Counted from the first letter of the stretch, positions 1-9,308 are shown. The stretch is DNA of 64,000 nucleotides from Sporosarcina sp. E16_8 (GCF_017347095.1 NZ_JADPRZ010000003.1:186001-250000), one strand, 5' to 3'. Made by a program: numbers and translations. The notes: generated by a model from the letters alone, not told the origin.

Positions 1-1556
1 AAATCAGGTATTCCATGTTGTTCATAAAACCCCGCGAGCCGAATGAAGATGGCAACATAGTCTTCTCGAACAAATAAGTTTTGCTTGTCCAATCGTATTC
101 GATCAAACAATTCCCCATCACTTAGCAGGTGAAAGAGCAACAATCGCTCTGCACGCTCTGTACCCGTCTTCTTTCTGATTGGAACAGCAGGTTGGGGACG
201 CATAGCTTCCCCATGCTTCGGTTCTGCTTTTGCTTTCTTCGCATGATTACCGGCCATTTTTATAAACTGCTGATTAATGGCTTCGATTGACACACCCGTC
301 ACTGTTGAAAGCTGCCGAAAATAAAGATCCCGCTCTACTGGCGATGAACGTTTCGCTAATTCTTCCAATACTTCATGGATATATTGCAACACATCGTTTT
401 CATAAGATAAGTTCTTTGATCGCTTCGCATATGCCATTATGAATGACATGTATGAATGGGGATTACCGATAACCTTTTCGCGAAATGCATCACCGCCGTG
501 CTCTGTGATGTAATCGTCGGGGTCCATCTTTCCAGGCAACAACGCGATTTTAACATCCAACCCTTTTTGAGTGGCCATGTCTGCGAATCGTTTTGCTGCT
601 TCCCATCCAGCATTATCTCCGTCACAGCAAATGATAAGATCTTTAGCAATTCTTTTTAATTTCAGTAAATGTGTATCTGATAAAGATGTGCCCATTACAG
701 CAACACTATTCACCACACCCGCACGATCAGCCGTTATCGTGTCCATAAATCCTTCAAACAGTATTACTTTACCCGTTTTCCGGACGTTAAGACGTGCATT
801 GTGAAAATTGTACAGAATATGACTTTTTTCGAATATCGGGGTTTCAGGACTATTTAGGTATTTAGCTTCCTGTTTTGAACTGGAAAGTATTCTTCCAGAG
901 AATGCTACAACGTTTCCATTGTCGTCATGAAGCGGGAACATGATACGTGCTCGAAATCTGTCAAAATAGCCTGTACCATCGTCTTTCATGATGCAAAGTC
1001 CAGCTCGTTCCATATCCCTCATATCGAAACTCTTTCGCTTTAGGAGACTCGATAGCGCTTCATTATCATTAAGCGACCACCCGATTCCATATTTTTCGAT
1101 ACTCTCTCTTGTAAACCCTCTTTTTTCAAGATATTCGAGTGCCTCTTCACCTTCTACAGTATTCAAGAGTAGATGACTATAAAAGTTTGCAGCAAGTGCA
1201 TGCGCTTCAATCATAGATTTAAATTCGTTGTGCGGCTTTACTCCAGACCCCTCACTCACTGCGGCATCGATTTCAATACCTGTTCGTTCAGCGAGTTTTA
1301 CAACCGCTTCGGTGAAGGGACTATTTTCAATATCCATAATGAAGGTAATTGCATTTCCACTAGCGCCACAACCGAAACAATGAAAGAGTTGTTTATCTTC
1401 GGTAACAGAGAATGAAGGTGAGCTCTCATCGTGAAACGGGCAAAGCCCAAACCAGTTCTTCCCTCTTTTTGTAAGTTGCACATATTCTCCAATTAAATCT
1501 ACAATATCAGTCTTTGATCGGACGGCTTCTATAGTCTCTTCTGGTATTCTCGTCAT
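1..1556 (-). CDS. dnaG: DNA primase DnaG (C-terminal end outside window)
   Basis: Synthesises RNA primers at the replication fork with the DnaB-family helicase. About 518 codons are visible, with the frame open to the window edge; family members are near 600 residues, so the C-terminal helicase-binding part is missing. The N-terminal CHC2 zinc ribbon is seen with C39, H42, C60 and C63. The catalytic Toprim part shows EGFMD and further on CDGDNAGWEA. The ATG at 1556 follows a GGTGACAGG Shine-Dalgarno-like site. In relatives dnaG is followed by sigA, which would lie left of base 1. Identification is firm; only the C-terminus is unseen. Confidence 0.97.
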   Translation of the reverse strand, partial: MTRIPEETIEAVRSKTDIVDLIGEYVQLTKRGKNWFGLCPFHDESSPSFSVTEDKQLFHCFGCGASGNAITFIMDIENSPFTEAVVKLAERTGIEIDAAVSEGSGVKPHNEFKSMIEAHALAANFYSHLLLNTVEGEEALEYLEKRGFTRESIEKYGIGWSLNDNEALSSLLKRKSFDMRDMERAGLCIMKDDGTGYFDRFRARIMFPLHDDNGNVVAFSGRILSSSKQEAKYLNSPETPIFEKSHILYNFHNARLNVRKTGKVILFEGFMDTITADRAGVVNSVAVMGTSLSDTHLLKLKRIAKDLIICCDGDNAGWEAAKRFADMATQKGLDVKIALLPGKMDPDDYITEHGGDAFREKVIGNPHSYMSFIMAYAKRSKNLSYENDVLQYIHEVLEELAKRSSPVERDLYFRQLSTVTGVSIEAINQQFIKMAGNHAKKAKAEPKHGEAMRPQPAVPIRKKTGTERAERLLLFHLLSDGELFDRIRLDKQNLFVREDYVAIFIRLAGFYEQHGIPD

Positions 1557-1722
1557 CCTGTCACCAACCACTCTATCATGATTAAATTCGAGATAGTATT
1601 CAAAAATCCTTCATTTTCGACAAATTATTTTCGATTATGCTCGGAATCTTTCATACTACACTAAAAGCAAAGCTTTATCTCCATATAAACCTCATATTCA
1701 ATATTTTTTCTTCATCCGCAAA

Positions 1723-1757
1723 AGAAGAACCAACCCGTAGTAGCGGTCGGTCCTTCT
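1723..1757 (-). terminator. Intrinsic terminator after ppsR
   Basis: A 13-base stem (AGAAGGACCGACC with GGTTGGTTCTTCT, wobbles allowed) on the minus strand is followed by TTTTGC. It lies between the ppsR stop and dnaG and would end the ccpN-ppsR transcript, leaving dnaG with its own promoter in 1557-1720. Confidence 0.8.
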
Positions 1758-1823
1758 ACATCCCTGTTTCTTCGTTTTAAATAGCCGTTAACCTCGAGAT
1801 TAACGGTATTTACCACTTCCTGC

Positions 1824-2639
1824 TTAAGGATGACGATTCGTAATTTCACTTAATATAACATTTGCCGTTTCCTCTACGGCCCTGTTTGTTACATCGATAA
1901 CATTGCAACCGATTTTCGAGACGACATTATTAAAATGCGTAATTTCGGCTTCAATCCGTTCAACTCGCGCATAATTTGCATCATCTTTTAAACCAAGTGC
2001 GATGAGACGTTCTCTGCGGATAAAGTTTAATTTTTCTGGTGAGATGACAAGTCCATAACATTTAGCGGGGTCAATCATATATAGTTCTTCCGGTGGCTCC
2101 ACTTCGGGTACTAGTGGAACATTCGCCACTTTGTAGCGTTTATGCGCAAGGTATTGCGATAATGGTGTTTTCGACGTTCGTGAAACGCCAACTAGAACAA
2201 TATCCGCTCTCAAAATACCCCGTGGATCCCTGCCATCATCATATTTAACGGCGAATTCAATTGCTTCAATTTTTTCGAAGTAATCTTCATCAAGTTGCCG
2301 TACTAGTCCTGGTTCTTCCAATGGCTTTTCACCAAGTTTCATGCCAATTTGTTCGATAATAGGACCAAGAAGATCGATGCACTGAATTTCTTTAGTTTGA
2401 CATTCTTGTTGTAGTTTTTGACACATTGCGCTTTTTACAAGCGTATAGATGATGATTGCATTTTGCTGTTTCGCTAAATAGACTATTTCATCAAGTTGCG
2501 ATTCGTCTTCTACATGTGAAAATCTTTTAATTAATATAGTTTCTAACCCTTGCCTGAATTGGCTTGCCGCTGCTTTTGCGACAAGGTCGGCAGTTTCCCC
2601 GACTGAGTCGGAAACGATGAACAAAGTTAGCTTTCTCAT
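1824..2639 (-). CDS. ppsR: PPDK/PEP synthase regulatory protein (bifunctional kinase/pyrophosphorylase)
   Basis: 271 residues of the DUF299 (PpsR/YqfL) family, which phosphorylates and dephosphorylates pyruvate phosphate dikinase or PEP synthase, using ADP as donor and Pi for the reverse reaction. The P-loop-like GVSRTSKT is at residues 151-158. I chose the ATG at 2639 ([12 protein letters not shown]) because it matches the family N-terminus and follows GAGGGGG; the open frame extends further upstream into ccpN. It begins 10 bases after the ccpN stop, so the two form an operon linking gluconeogenic gene repression with control of PEP formation. Confidence 0.93.
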   Translation of the reverse strand: MRKLTLFIVSDSVGETADLVAKAAASQFRQGLETILIKRFSHVEDESQLDEIVYLAKQQNAIIIYTLVKSAMCQKLQQECQTKEIQCIDLLGPIIEQIGMKLGEKPLEEPGLVRQLDEDYFEKIEAIEFAVKYDDGRDPRGILRADIVLVGVSRTSKTPLSQYLAHKRYKVANVPLVPEVEPPEELYMIDPAKCYGLVISPEKLNFIRRERLIALGLKDDANYARVERIEAEITHFNNVVSKIGCNVIDVTNRAVEETANVILSEITNRHP

Positions 2640-2649
2640 AGTATCCCCC

Positions 2650-3279
2650 TCATAATTCGTGATCATCCGCAAGTGAAAGGAAGGCTGCGGTAATATTGGT
2701 TTTTGTAACCCTGCCAACAACTTCAAGTCCCCCCCCATTGTCAATGACAACAGGTAGCGAATCGATTTGTTTGTCTATCATTTTCTTCGCCGCGTGAAGA
2801 AGCGTATCTTGCTTTTCACAATACGTAATATTTGGCATTCTCGTCATAATCACATGGACCGGAATTTTCTCCAATTCATTGTTCCCAAGACTCGTCCTTA
2901 GTAAGTCTTTTCTAGAAAGGACCCCAGTAAGAAATGAAGATTGATCGACGACGAATAATGTTCCAACGTCTTCCAGGAACATCTGGCAAATCGCATCATA
3001 AACCGAAATGTTTTCTTCCACAACGACCGGAATTGACTGGAAGTCACGTACTCTCATACCGGTCATACTGTCAGCAACCGATTGGGCAGGTCTTTTTCCC
3101 GAGTAAAAATAGCCTACTCGAGGTCTTGCATCCAAAAAGCCAGCCATAGTTAAAATAGCTAAGTCAGGACGGATTGTAGCCCTCGCTAGCTTGAGCCGCT
3201 CCGCGATCTGTTCGCCAGTGATTGGGCCATCTGCTTTTACGATTTCAAAGATCTCCGTCTGACGCTTATTCAGTTCCAT
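2650..3279 (-). CDS. ccpN: Gluconeogenesis repressor CcpN (HTH plus two CBS domains)
   Basis: Transcriptional repressor of gluconeogenic genes (gapB, pckA and sr1 in Bacillus subtilis). A winged-helix HTH spans about residues 1-60 ([11 protein letters not shown] at the start, RPDLAILT, then ARPRVGYFY). Two CBS nucleotide-binding domains follow at about 78-135 and 142-200 ([18 protein letters not shown]). The ATG at 3279 has GGGCGG six to seven bases upstream. A GTG at 3288 would add three residues and match the B. subtilis length better, but its Shine-Dalgarno spacing is poor. Divergent from glyS; co-transcribed with ppsR. Confidence 0.94.
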   Translation of the reverse strand: MELNKRQTEIFEIVKADGPITGEQIAERLKLARATIRPDLAILTMAGFLDARPRVGYFYSGKRPAQSVADSMTGMRVRDFQSIPVVVEENISVYDAICQMFLEDVGTLFVVDQSSFLTGVLSRKDLLRTSLGNNELEKIPVHVIMTRMPNITYCEKQDTLLHAAKKMIDKQIDSLPVVIDNGGGLEVVGRVTKTNITAAFLSLADDHEL

Positions 3280-3320
3280 ATATGTCACCGCCCTAAGCGT
3301 TCAATTGTTTATCCTTGATT

Positions 3321-3326
3321 ATTATA
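3321..3326 (-). promoter_or_regulatory. Likely -10 box of ccpN promoter
   Basis: A perfect TATAAT on the minus strand sits 42 bases upstream of the ccpN ATG. The -35 is poor (TCGCAA-like, overlapping the divergent glyS -35), so the two promoters face away from each other in one short interval. Confidence 0.5.
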
Positions 3327-3343
3327 TACGAAGACGCGCGCTA

Positions 3344-3372
3344 TTGCGAAGAAAGCGGAACCATGCTAAACT
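3344..3372 (+). promoter_or_regulatory. Likely sigma-A promoter of the glyS leader
   Basis: TTGCGA at 3344-3349 and TAAACT at 3367-3372 are separated by 17 bases, directly ahead of the T-box leader. Predicted transcription start is near 3379. Confidence 0.55.
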
Positions 3373-3378
3373 AAGGGA

Positions 3379-3575
3379 GAATTGAATAAGCGAAGATAGG
3401 TCTATGAGTAATGTCAAATGGAAGCGAGCGGGGATAGTGAAAGCCCGTATCGACATGAAACGGCAACCTGGAGCTAATGTACTGTTAAAGAGGGCTGTTC
3501 AAACAGCCAATTAGGGTGGAACCGCGGGTAATCATGCACTCGTCCCTGGACATATGTCCAGGGATGGGTGCTTTT
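3379..3575 (+). promoter_or_regulatory. T-box riboswitch of glyS (glycine)
   Basis: tRNA-sensing leader. The T-box core AGGGTGGAACCGCGGG is at 3513-3528. A strong terminator follows: an 18-base stem (GCACTCGTCCCTGGACAT with its complement, two G-U pairs) at 3536-3571 and then TTTTT. Upstream, GAGTA at about 3406-3410 and AGCGAGCGGGG...GAAAGCCCG fit Stem I. A likely specifier is GGC (Gly) at 3462-3464, with AGGT (3398-3401) pairing to ACCT just after it. Uncharged tRNA-Gly should favour the antiterminator and allow glyS expression. T-box identity is certain; the specifier is my inference. Confidence 0.93.
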
Positions 3576-3576
3576 T

Positions 3577-3753
3577 AATTTATTTCAGCATAAGGCCCCC
3601 GCTGAAACAAATTAAAGCCTCCGGCGGATGTCACAGATTTTGAGGGGAATGGAAAGGCAACCTAAGTTCGCCGCATCCTGCGGCAAAGGTTGCATACCCG
3701 CGTCCTGCGGGCACAAGCTCAATTCAAAATCTGGACACAAATCCGCCAAGGCG
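3577..3753. repeat. Palindromic repeat element inside the glyS 5' leader
   Basis: Between the T-box terminator and glyS lies about 180 bases of nested inverted repeats. One pair is AATTTATTTCAGC (3577-3589) with GCTGAAACAAATT (3601-3613). A long imperfect pair joins 3617-3643 (GCCTCCGGCGGATGTCACAG...) with 3724-3753 (...GGACACAAATCCGCCAAGGCG). Inside these are GCAACCT/AGGTTGC (3657-3693) around GCCGCA-TCC-TGCGGC (3670-3684), and CCCGC-GTCCT-GCGGG just after. It looks like a non-coding palindromic insertion; the open frame across 3628-3810 has no Shine-Dalgarno and is not credible. Confidence 0.6.
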
Positions 3754-3782
3754 TATTTGATTAAAAATTGGAGGGATTTATT

Positions 3783-5159
3783 ATGTCAATGGAACAAGTC
3801 GTTAACTTAGCAAAGCAAAGAGGTTTTGTTTTTCCAGGCTCTGATATCTACGGAGGTCTCGCGAATACATGGGATTATGGTCCGCTTGGTATCGAATTGA
3901 AGAACAATATCAAAAAAGCTTGGTGGCAGAAATTCATTCAAGAATCGCCGTATAATGTCGGTCTTGACGCAGCTATCCTCATGAATCCGAAAGTATGGGA
4001 AGCTTCAGGTCATATCGGTAACTTCAACGATCCGATGATTGACTGTAAAAAATGTAATACACGTCATCGTGCAGACAAACTAATTGAAGATGCACTCGAT
4101 GCAAAAGGTATCGAAATGGTTGTCGATGGCCTATCTTTCGATAAAATGGCAGAACTTATCAATGAACATAACGTTGTCTGCCCTACTTGTAGCGCTATGG
4201 ACTATACAGATATTCGCCAGTTTAACTTGATGTTTAAAACATCACAAGGTGTGACCGATTCATCAGCGAATGAAATTTTCCTTCGTCCTGAAACAGCACA
4301 AGGTATCTTCGTAAACTTCAAAAACGTACAGCGTTCAATGAGAAAGAAAATGCCTTTTGGTATCGGACAAATCGGGAAAAGTTTCCGTAATGAAATTACA
4401 CCTGGAAATTTCACATTCCGTACACGCGAGTTTGAACAGATGGAACTTGAATTCTTCTGTAAGCCTGGCGAAGACATGGAATGGTACGCTTTCTGGCGTG
4501 AATTTTCGAAGCAATGGTTATTGAACCTTGGTTTGACAGAAGACAATATGCGCTTACGTGAACACGATGAAGACGAACTTTCCCATTACTCGAAAGGGAC
4601 TGTTGACATCGAGTACAAATTCCCATTCGGCTGGGGTGAATTATGGGGCATTGCGAACCGGACTGATTTCGATTTGAACCGCCATATGGAGCATTCAGGT
4701 GAGGATTTCCACTACCTGGACCCTATCACAAACGAGAAATTTGTACCTTATTGTATCGAACCTTCACTTGGTGCGGACCGTGTAACACTTGCATTCCTTT
4801 GTGATGCATTTGCTGAAGAAGAGCTAGAAGGTGACGACAAGCGTACTGTTCTTCGTTTCCACCCCGCGCTTGCTCCGGTAAAGGCTGCGGTTCTACCACT
4901 ATCGAAGAAACTAGCAGAGGGTGCGGATGAAGTCTACGCGGAACTGCGTAAACATTTCAACGTCCAATATGATGACGCACAGTCTATCGGCAGACGTTAC
5001 CGCCGTCAAGATGAAATCGGAACACCGTTCTGTATTACGTATGACTTTGATTCTGAAGAAGATCGTCAAGTGACAGTTCGTCACCGCGATTCAATGGAAC
5101 AAACCCGTATGCCAATTTCAGAAGTGAAAGATTATATTGCAAAACAACTTGAATTTTAA
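3783..5159 (+). CDS. glyS: Glycine--tRNA ligase, single-chain alpha2 type
   Basis: Charges tRNA-Gly. At 458 residues it is the class IIa homodimeric enzyme, not the alpha2beta2 GlyQ/GlyS pair used by Bacillus subtilis. Seen: a zinc-ribbon insert (CKKC, later CPTC), [11 protein letters not shown], motif 2 ([24 protein letters not shown] region) and motif 3 (EPSLGADR), then an anticodon-binding domain at the C-terminus. The ATG at 3783 follows TTGGAGGG at good spacing; upstream in-frame codons lack a ribosome site. Expression is controlled by the T-box leader, and a hairpin terminator follows the stop. Confidence 0.97.
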   Translation: MSMEQVVNLAKQRGFVFPGSDIYGGLANTWDYGPLGIELKNNIKKAWWQKFIQESPYNVGLDAAILMNPKVWEASGHIGNFNDPMIDCKKCNTRHRADKLIEDALDAKGIEMVVDGLSFDKMAELINEHNVVCPTCSAMDYTDIRQFNLMFKTSQGVTDSSANEIFLRPETAQGIFVNFKNVQRSMRKKMPFGIGQIGKSFRNEITPGNFTFRTREFEQMELEFFCKPGEDMEWYAFWREFSKQWLLNLGLTEDNMRLREHDEDELSHYSKGTVDIEYKFPFGWGELWGIANRTDFDLNRHMEHSGEDFHYLDPITNEKFVPYCIEPSLGADRVTLAFLCDAFAEEELEGDDKRTVLRFHPALAPVKAAVLPLSKKLAEGADEVYAELRKHFNVQYDDAQSIGRRYRRQDEIGTPFCITYDFDSEEDRQVTVRHRDSMEQTRMPISEVKDYIAKQLEF

Positions 5160-5195
5160 GCTGACCTAGCCAAGTAGAATTTAGATAAAACAATG

Positions 5196-5237
5196 AAACT
5201 ACCTGACACCGGATATTGGTGTCAGGTAGTTTTATTT
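5196..5237 (+). terminator. Intrinsic terminator of glyS
   Basis: Stem AAACTACCTGACACC with GGTGTCAGGTAGTTT around a seven-base loop, followed by TATTTT. It starts 37 bases after the glyS stop. Confidence 0.9.
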
Positions 5238-5366
5238 TGCGTAAATATGTTGCCAGTATTAGGGCTTCTGCTACCCCTGGCTAGGTGCCTTCGCCCAGTT
5301 TATACTCGTATTCATATGTTCGTTTTTCTAAACAAATTAGTCCCGCTGTTCCTAAAGAGTTGTTTG

Positions 5367-5465
5367 TTAGTAATACCCATAAATGGGATAACCTAGATAT
5401 CCGCCGTGACCCGGGTGGCCATGTTGCCCACCGTAACCACTGTTAAAATCTCTTGAATTCGTCAA
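5367..5465 (-). CDS. Possible 32-residue Gly/His/Tyr-rich peptide
   Basis: A TTG at 5465 follows AAAGGGA at about eight bases and opens 32 codons ending in TAA at 5367. The product begins MTNSRDFNSGYGGQ and continues with HGHPGHGGYLGYP and a Tyr-rich end (IYGYY). Composition (about one third Gly, many Tyr and His, almost no charged residues) recalls small spore-coat or YjcZ-like peptides, but I recognise no family. It stands alone between the glyS terminator and mprF, on the mprF strand but downstream of it. No clear terminator follows. Too short for standard gene callers; treat as a candidate. Confidence 0.4.
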   Translation of the reverse strand: MTNSRDFNSGYGGQHGHPGHGGYLGYPIYGYY

Positions 5466-5568
5466 TTTAATCGTCCCTTTACAAACGTACTATCTACAAA
5501 ATATAAAGGAATTATTTGGGCTTAGGCTTCTACCTATTCCCCGTAAGACATCAATAAACAAACGTACT

Positions 5569-8097
5569 TCAAGTTCTCTTTTTACTAATCAACAACGTAA
5601 TTTGTGCTATCGTAAACGGCAAGGAGGACTTTTTACGGTAGGCGACGTATTTCGATTCCCAAAAATCCGCATACTTCAACTTGAAATTTTTTAGTCCTTT
5701 GAAATGGTAAAAGTATTGGCCATGTAAAAATATTTGAGCTGCAATTTTTTCGCTTAAAAAGGAATACTTTGATTGACCGACATTCGATAACGGCGACATT
5801 CCTATATTAAATACGCTATACCCCTCTCCTTTTGCCCATTCGAATAAGGATAGGAATATGAAATCCATTGTTCCAGACGGAGAACCTGGCTTGAAACGCA
5901 TAAGATCCACGGAAATCCGTTCATCGTTATCATACATTGGCATCAAGCTTGCGAAGCCTATAATCCCCTCTTCATCCCTTAAAATAGCGACACGTGAAGT
6001 GTTTAGATATCGTTCATTGAAAAAGCCAAGAGAAAATCCCTTCTCTGCCCTTCCCTGTAGCCACTTCATTGATACTTCTTCTAATTCATTTATCATTTCT
6101 GACGAAAAAGGTGGATTTACTAATTCAACTGAAAAGTTCTCTCTTTCAAATTTATTTTTAACAGCCCTAAATCCTTTCATCTTCTTTCCTGTAAATGTGA
6201 AACTATTCAAATCGACAAGCGCTTCCTCTCCAAGCTTAAAAAAGCCAAATCCATGCTCATGTAAAGAAGGAAGGATTCTATTGTTGATTTCATAAAAGAC
6301 CGGTGTATATCCGTATTGATCTGCCGTTCCCAGAAACTCTTCGACTGCAGACGAAAAACTACTTTCTAATCCAACCGGATTGCCAAGCACAACAATTTTA
6401 TCTGCATACGCTTGATACGAAAATAGAACTGTATTGTCTTGATTCCAGAATACATATTTGTCATGTAAAAAGATTAGATGAGAAAACTCAGTCCCTGAAT
6501 AGCGCTCAAGATGATCTTTTATCTTCTGTTCTTGATGAATAGATGATTCCATTTCCATCATCTTCGGCTTGCGAATCATATGTCCAATGAATAAAATGAC
6601 AAAAGCTATAAGTATTCCAATAATCGCACTGTAAAATAAGTCCCGGTAATCCGTTATGATATAGTCACGCAATGCAGTTGGGATATGAATTTTTGAGGAG
6701 GGTAAGTTCAAATAGCCGATGAATACATACATCGTAGTAATTATTGTCACGACAGCTAGGTCAAAAAGAGCTATACCCCATGTTAAAACATAACTCTCTC
6801 GGTAAAACTGGCTTTTTGACGCAACTAGCAAAACCGTTACAATGAGTAAAAAGATGGCTTCTTCATAATCAAATCCTTTAAAAACTGAAAATAGAGCTGC
6901 ACTTATTAGGACAATAATTGCGAGCTTATACGTCCTTTTAACTTTATATTTAATCCCTCTGCACAGCCCTAAGAGAATGAAACCGGCTGCGACAGTCAAC
7001 TGGTGTGATATGTTGATAATTGGTAAAGACAAAAAATCTTGTGCAATTTTCAATCGATTCAAAATGCCAGGAACGGATGCAGAAAGCAGTAACACAATTC
7101 CAGATACAAATACCAAAATCGTTAACAGCGTATGACTAATTTTTCGAAAAACATTATTCGGTAAATCATCCCATGAATGATTCCACCGTTCCCAATATTC
7201 TTGTATGAATAAGAGAGAGGAGAATAGAAACGGCAGAACAAAGTAACCCATTCGATATAAAATAAGTAAGAAGAGCACTTTTTCATCAGAAATTCCTGCG
7301 CTTTGGGTGCCCCACAGAAAAACAAGGTCAAATGAACCAATTCCACCCGGGATCATGCTTACTATCCCTGCGCAAGATGCAATCAAAAAAATTGGAATTA
7401 ATGACGAAAGTTCAATTGGAATATTCAACATAAAGGTCAAAAACCAAATCACTAGAAAAACAGCAATCCATTCGACTACTGATGTTGCTATCAGCTGCAC
7501 AGCAACTTTACCATTCAACAGGGAAGCATTTACTTTTTTATAACGGATCAAATAAATACCCACAAAAAACGGAACATATAAACTGACAATAATTATTGCA
7601 ATAAATAGCCACTTTGTTTCCCTAAGAAGCGGAAAGTCCAAAAAAAAGATGGGGACAATCCATGCTAACAGTGAAATTCCCGTTAAATAGAAGAGCGTGA
7701 CGGAGGCAATGCTTTTTAACACCCCCTCCTTCTCCTCTTTATGTTTCGAATAGAAATAACTGCGGAGCATCAAACCCGCAAGTCCACCAAATCCAATAAG
7801 ATTTGAGTACGTATTAGCAATAAATGAATGCCGCATTAATTTCCTTGTTTTCATTTTAATTCCCAGTAACTTCACCAAGACAATATCATAGAAAAACATA
7901 GGTGTGACAGCGAAAAAGGAAACAAGTACTATTAGTGCAAGTCTCCATGGATGGAGTTGACTCACTTCATTCTGAAGTATCCCTAAGTCCACGCTACGTG
8001 CTGTTTGCTGAATTTCATAGATGGCTAAAATTAGTAACATGAGCGGAAGCATTACTTTGATAACTTTGAATAGCTGACCGTCCTTGATTTTGAACAT
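5569..8097 (-). CDS. mprF: Phosphatidylglycerol lysyltransferase/flippase MprF
   Basis: Transfers lysine from Lys-tRNA to phosphatidylglycerol and flips the product to the outer leaflet, reducing surface negative charge and giving resistance to cationic peptides. 842 residues, the usual size. The N-terminal ~500 residues hold many hydrophobic membrane segments (flippase part, with PGGIGSFD); the C-terminal ~340 are the GNAT-like DUF2156 synthase (GNPVG; YEINNRILP; SPLSNVG). I chose the ATG at 8097 (MFKIKDGQL), which follows GGCGGGGGAG; ATGs at 8133 and 8169 lack a good site. Lys versus Ala as the transferred amino acid cannot be read from sequence alone. Confidence 0.94.
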   Translation of the reverse strand: MFKIKDGQLFKVIKVMLPLMLLILAIYEIQQTARSVDLGILQNEVSQLHPWRLALIVLVSFFAVTPMFFYDIVLVKLLGIKMKTRKLMRHSFIANTYSNLIGFGGLAGLMLRSYFYSKHKEEKEGVLKSIASVTLFYLTGISLLAWIVPIFFLDFPLLRETKWLFIAIIIVSLYVPFFVGIYLIRYKKVNASLLNGKVAVQLIATSVVEWIAVFLVIWFLTFMLNIPIELSSLIPIFLIASCAGIVSMIPGGIGSFDLVFLWGTQSAGISDEKVLFLLILYRMGYFVLPFLFSSLLFIQEYWERWNHSWDDLPNNVFRKISHTLLTILVFVSGIVLLLSASVPGILNRLKIAQDFLSLPIINISHQLTVAAGFILLGLCRGIKYKVKRTYKLAIIVLISAALFSVFKGFDYEEAIFLLIVTVLLVASKSQFYRESYVLTWGIALFDLAVVTIITTMYVFIGYLNLPSSKIHIPTALRDYIITDYRDLFYSAIIGILIAFVILFIGHMIRKPKMMEMESSIHQEQKIKDHLERYSGTEFSHLIFLHDKYVFWNQDNTVLFSYQAYADKIVVLGNPVGLESSFSSAVEEFLGTADQYGYTPVFYEINNRILPSLHEHGFGFFKLGEEALVDLNSFTFTGKKMKGFRAVKNKFERENFSVELVNPPFSSEMINELEEVSMKWLQGRAEKGFSLGFFNERYLNTSRVAILRDEEGIIGFASLMPMYDNDERISVDLMRFKPGSPSGTMDFIFLSLFEWAKGEGYSVFNIGMSPLSNVGQSKYSFLSEKIAAQIFLHGQYFYHFKGLKNFKLKYADFWESKYVAYRKKSSLPFTIAQITLLISKKRT

Positions 8098-8237
8098 TGG
8101 CTCCCCCGCCTTAATGTAATCTATTTTACGCATATAATTTACTTTGATGCTAAAAAGTAACCGAATCATCAGATATCCAATATCATTATGATACTATGAA
8201 AAGATTGCTTGACACAAATATACTCCACAATTTATAG

Positions 8238-8281
8238 AGCCTGGACTCGGTGCCAGTTACTGACACCGAGGTACGAGCCAA
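8238..8281. repeat. Palindromic hairpin between mprF and the HD gene
   Basis: GACTCGGTGCCAG and CTGACACCGAGGT form an 11-base stem around TTA, flanked by a looser GAGCC/GGTACGAGCC pair. No T-run follows on either strand, so it is a palindrome rather than a clear terminator. It may be related to the short intergenic repeats elsewhere in the window. Confidence 0.5.
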
Positions 8282-8302
8282 AGCCATATTTAATGGATTC
8301 AT

Positions 8303-8941
8303 TCAACCGATATGAGAACTGATTTCAAGATCTAACTGCTTCAAAAAACCTACCATATAGTCATGTCGCTGCTCCGCGAGTCGCTTTCCTTCCTCTGTCA
8401 CCATCAACTCTTTTAACAGCAACAACTTTTCATGAAAATGCGTAACTGAAGCCGTTTCTTTGCTACGGTATTCTGTTTCAGACATATTATCACGAACCAT
8501 CTCGTCTGTATCGTACAGCTTCCTTCCCCTTGCACCACCAAACGCAAATGTGCGTGCAATCCCAATGGCACCAATTGCATCAAGCCGGTCTGCATCGCGA
8601 ACAATCGCTCCTTCGATGGACGTGATGCCCAACGCATTACCCCCACTGAACGACACGCTGTCAATACACGCAAACACTTTCCCAGCTAATTCATCATCAA
8701 CACCAATCGCCTGTAAAATTTCTAGCACGGATGGATTGTCATCTGATTTATATTTAGCATCCTCGATATCGTGTAACAAGACAGCAAGACGGACAACTTC
8801 CACATTCGCTGAAGGCACTTTGGCCAAAATCCCCTCCGCATTTTTCATAACCCGTTCGATATGAGCGAAATCATGACTTGCATCGAACTTATTGTATATA
8901 TCAACGACTATCTGCGTGCATTTTTCAATCGTTTTCATCAT
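8303..8941 (-). CDS. HD-domain phosphohydrolase (YedJ-like)
   Basis: 212-residue metal-dependent phosphohydrolase of the HD superfamily. Metal-binding motifs are visible in order: SHDFAHIERV, LLHDIED and VRDADRLDAIGAIG. Substrate is unknown; relatives act on nucleotides or remain uncharacterised. Start at ATG 8941 is set by AGGAGTG seven bases upstream; a second ATG is the next codon. Single-gene unit, divergent from the cold-shock gene. Confidence 0.88.
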   Translation of the reverse strand: MMKTIEKCTQIVVDIYNKFDASHDFAHIERVMKNAEGILAKVPSANVEVVRLAVLLHDIEDAKYKSDDNPSVLEILQAIGVDDELAGKVFACIDSVSFSGGNALGITSIEGAIVRDADRLDAIGAIGIARTFAFGGARGRKLYDTDEMVRDNMSETEYRSKETASVTHFHEKLLLLKELMVTEEGKRLAEQRHDYMVGFLKQLDLEISSHIG

Positions 8942-9003
8942 ATAATCACTCCTATAAATAAGTTTTTTTTTGGTAAAAGGCGTCTGAATATTTAGGCATA
9001 TCG

Positions 9004-9032
9004 TTGACGCACAATGTCGATTCATGTATAGT
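9004..9032 (+). promoter_or_regulatory. Sigma-A promoter of the cold-shock gene
   Basis: TTGACG (9004-9009), 17-base spacer, TATAGT (9027-9032). Transcription would start near 9039, leaving a leader of about 50 bases before the start codon. Confidence 0.8.
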
Positions 9033-9087
9033 TAATGCATCCATGCACCTAATGGATGGGACATCGAATCGCCGAGGAGGAATGTAC

Positions 9088-9297
9088 ATGTACCAGGGAA
9101 AAGTCAAATGGTTCAGTAATGATAAAGGCTATGGTTTCATCGAAGCGGATGACGGGGAAGATGTGTTTGTCCACTTTACCGGTATTCTATCTGAAGGCTT
9201 TAAAACGCTTGATGAAGGACAATCCGTTTCCTTCGAAATCATCGAAGGGAATCGCGGTCCTCAGGCAGCGAATGTCTTAAAACTTGGAGATGAATGA
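9088..9297 (+). CDS. Cold-shock-domain protein (CspA family)
   Basis: 69-residue single cold-shock domain that binds single-stranded RNA and DNA. RNP-1 (KGYGFIEA) and RNP-2 (VFVHF) are intact, and the start is GKVKWF-like. The ATG at 9088 lies seven bases after GAGGAGG; an in-frame ATG at 9082 is too close to it. The domain differs from the abundant Csps in having a leading Tyr and [11 protein letters not shown] near the end, so it may be a secondary, CspD-like paralogue. Own promoter and terminator. Confidence 0.93.
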   Translation: MYQGKVKWFSNDKGYGFIEADDGEDVFVHFTGILSEGFKTLDEGQSVSFEIIEGNRGPQAANVLKLGDE

Positions 9298-9308
9298 TCG
9301 AACACAAA

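Noticed and set aside
3628..3810. 60-codon plus-strand frame between the T-box and glyS
   Set aside because: It lies across palindromic repeats, has no Shine-Dalgarno and ends inside glyS in another frame.
5193..5396. 67-codon plus-strand frame after glyS
   Set aside because: It starts inside the glyS terminator hairpin and has no ribosome site.
5858..6295. 145-codon plus-strand frame within mprF
   Set aside because: Antisense shadow of the mprF C-terminal domain; composition reflects the opposite strand.
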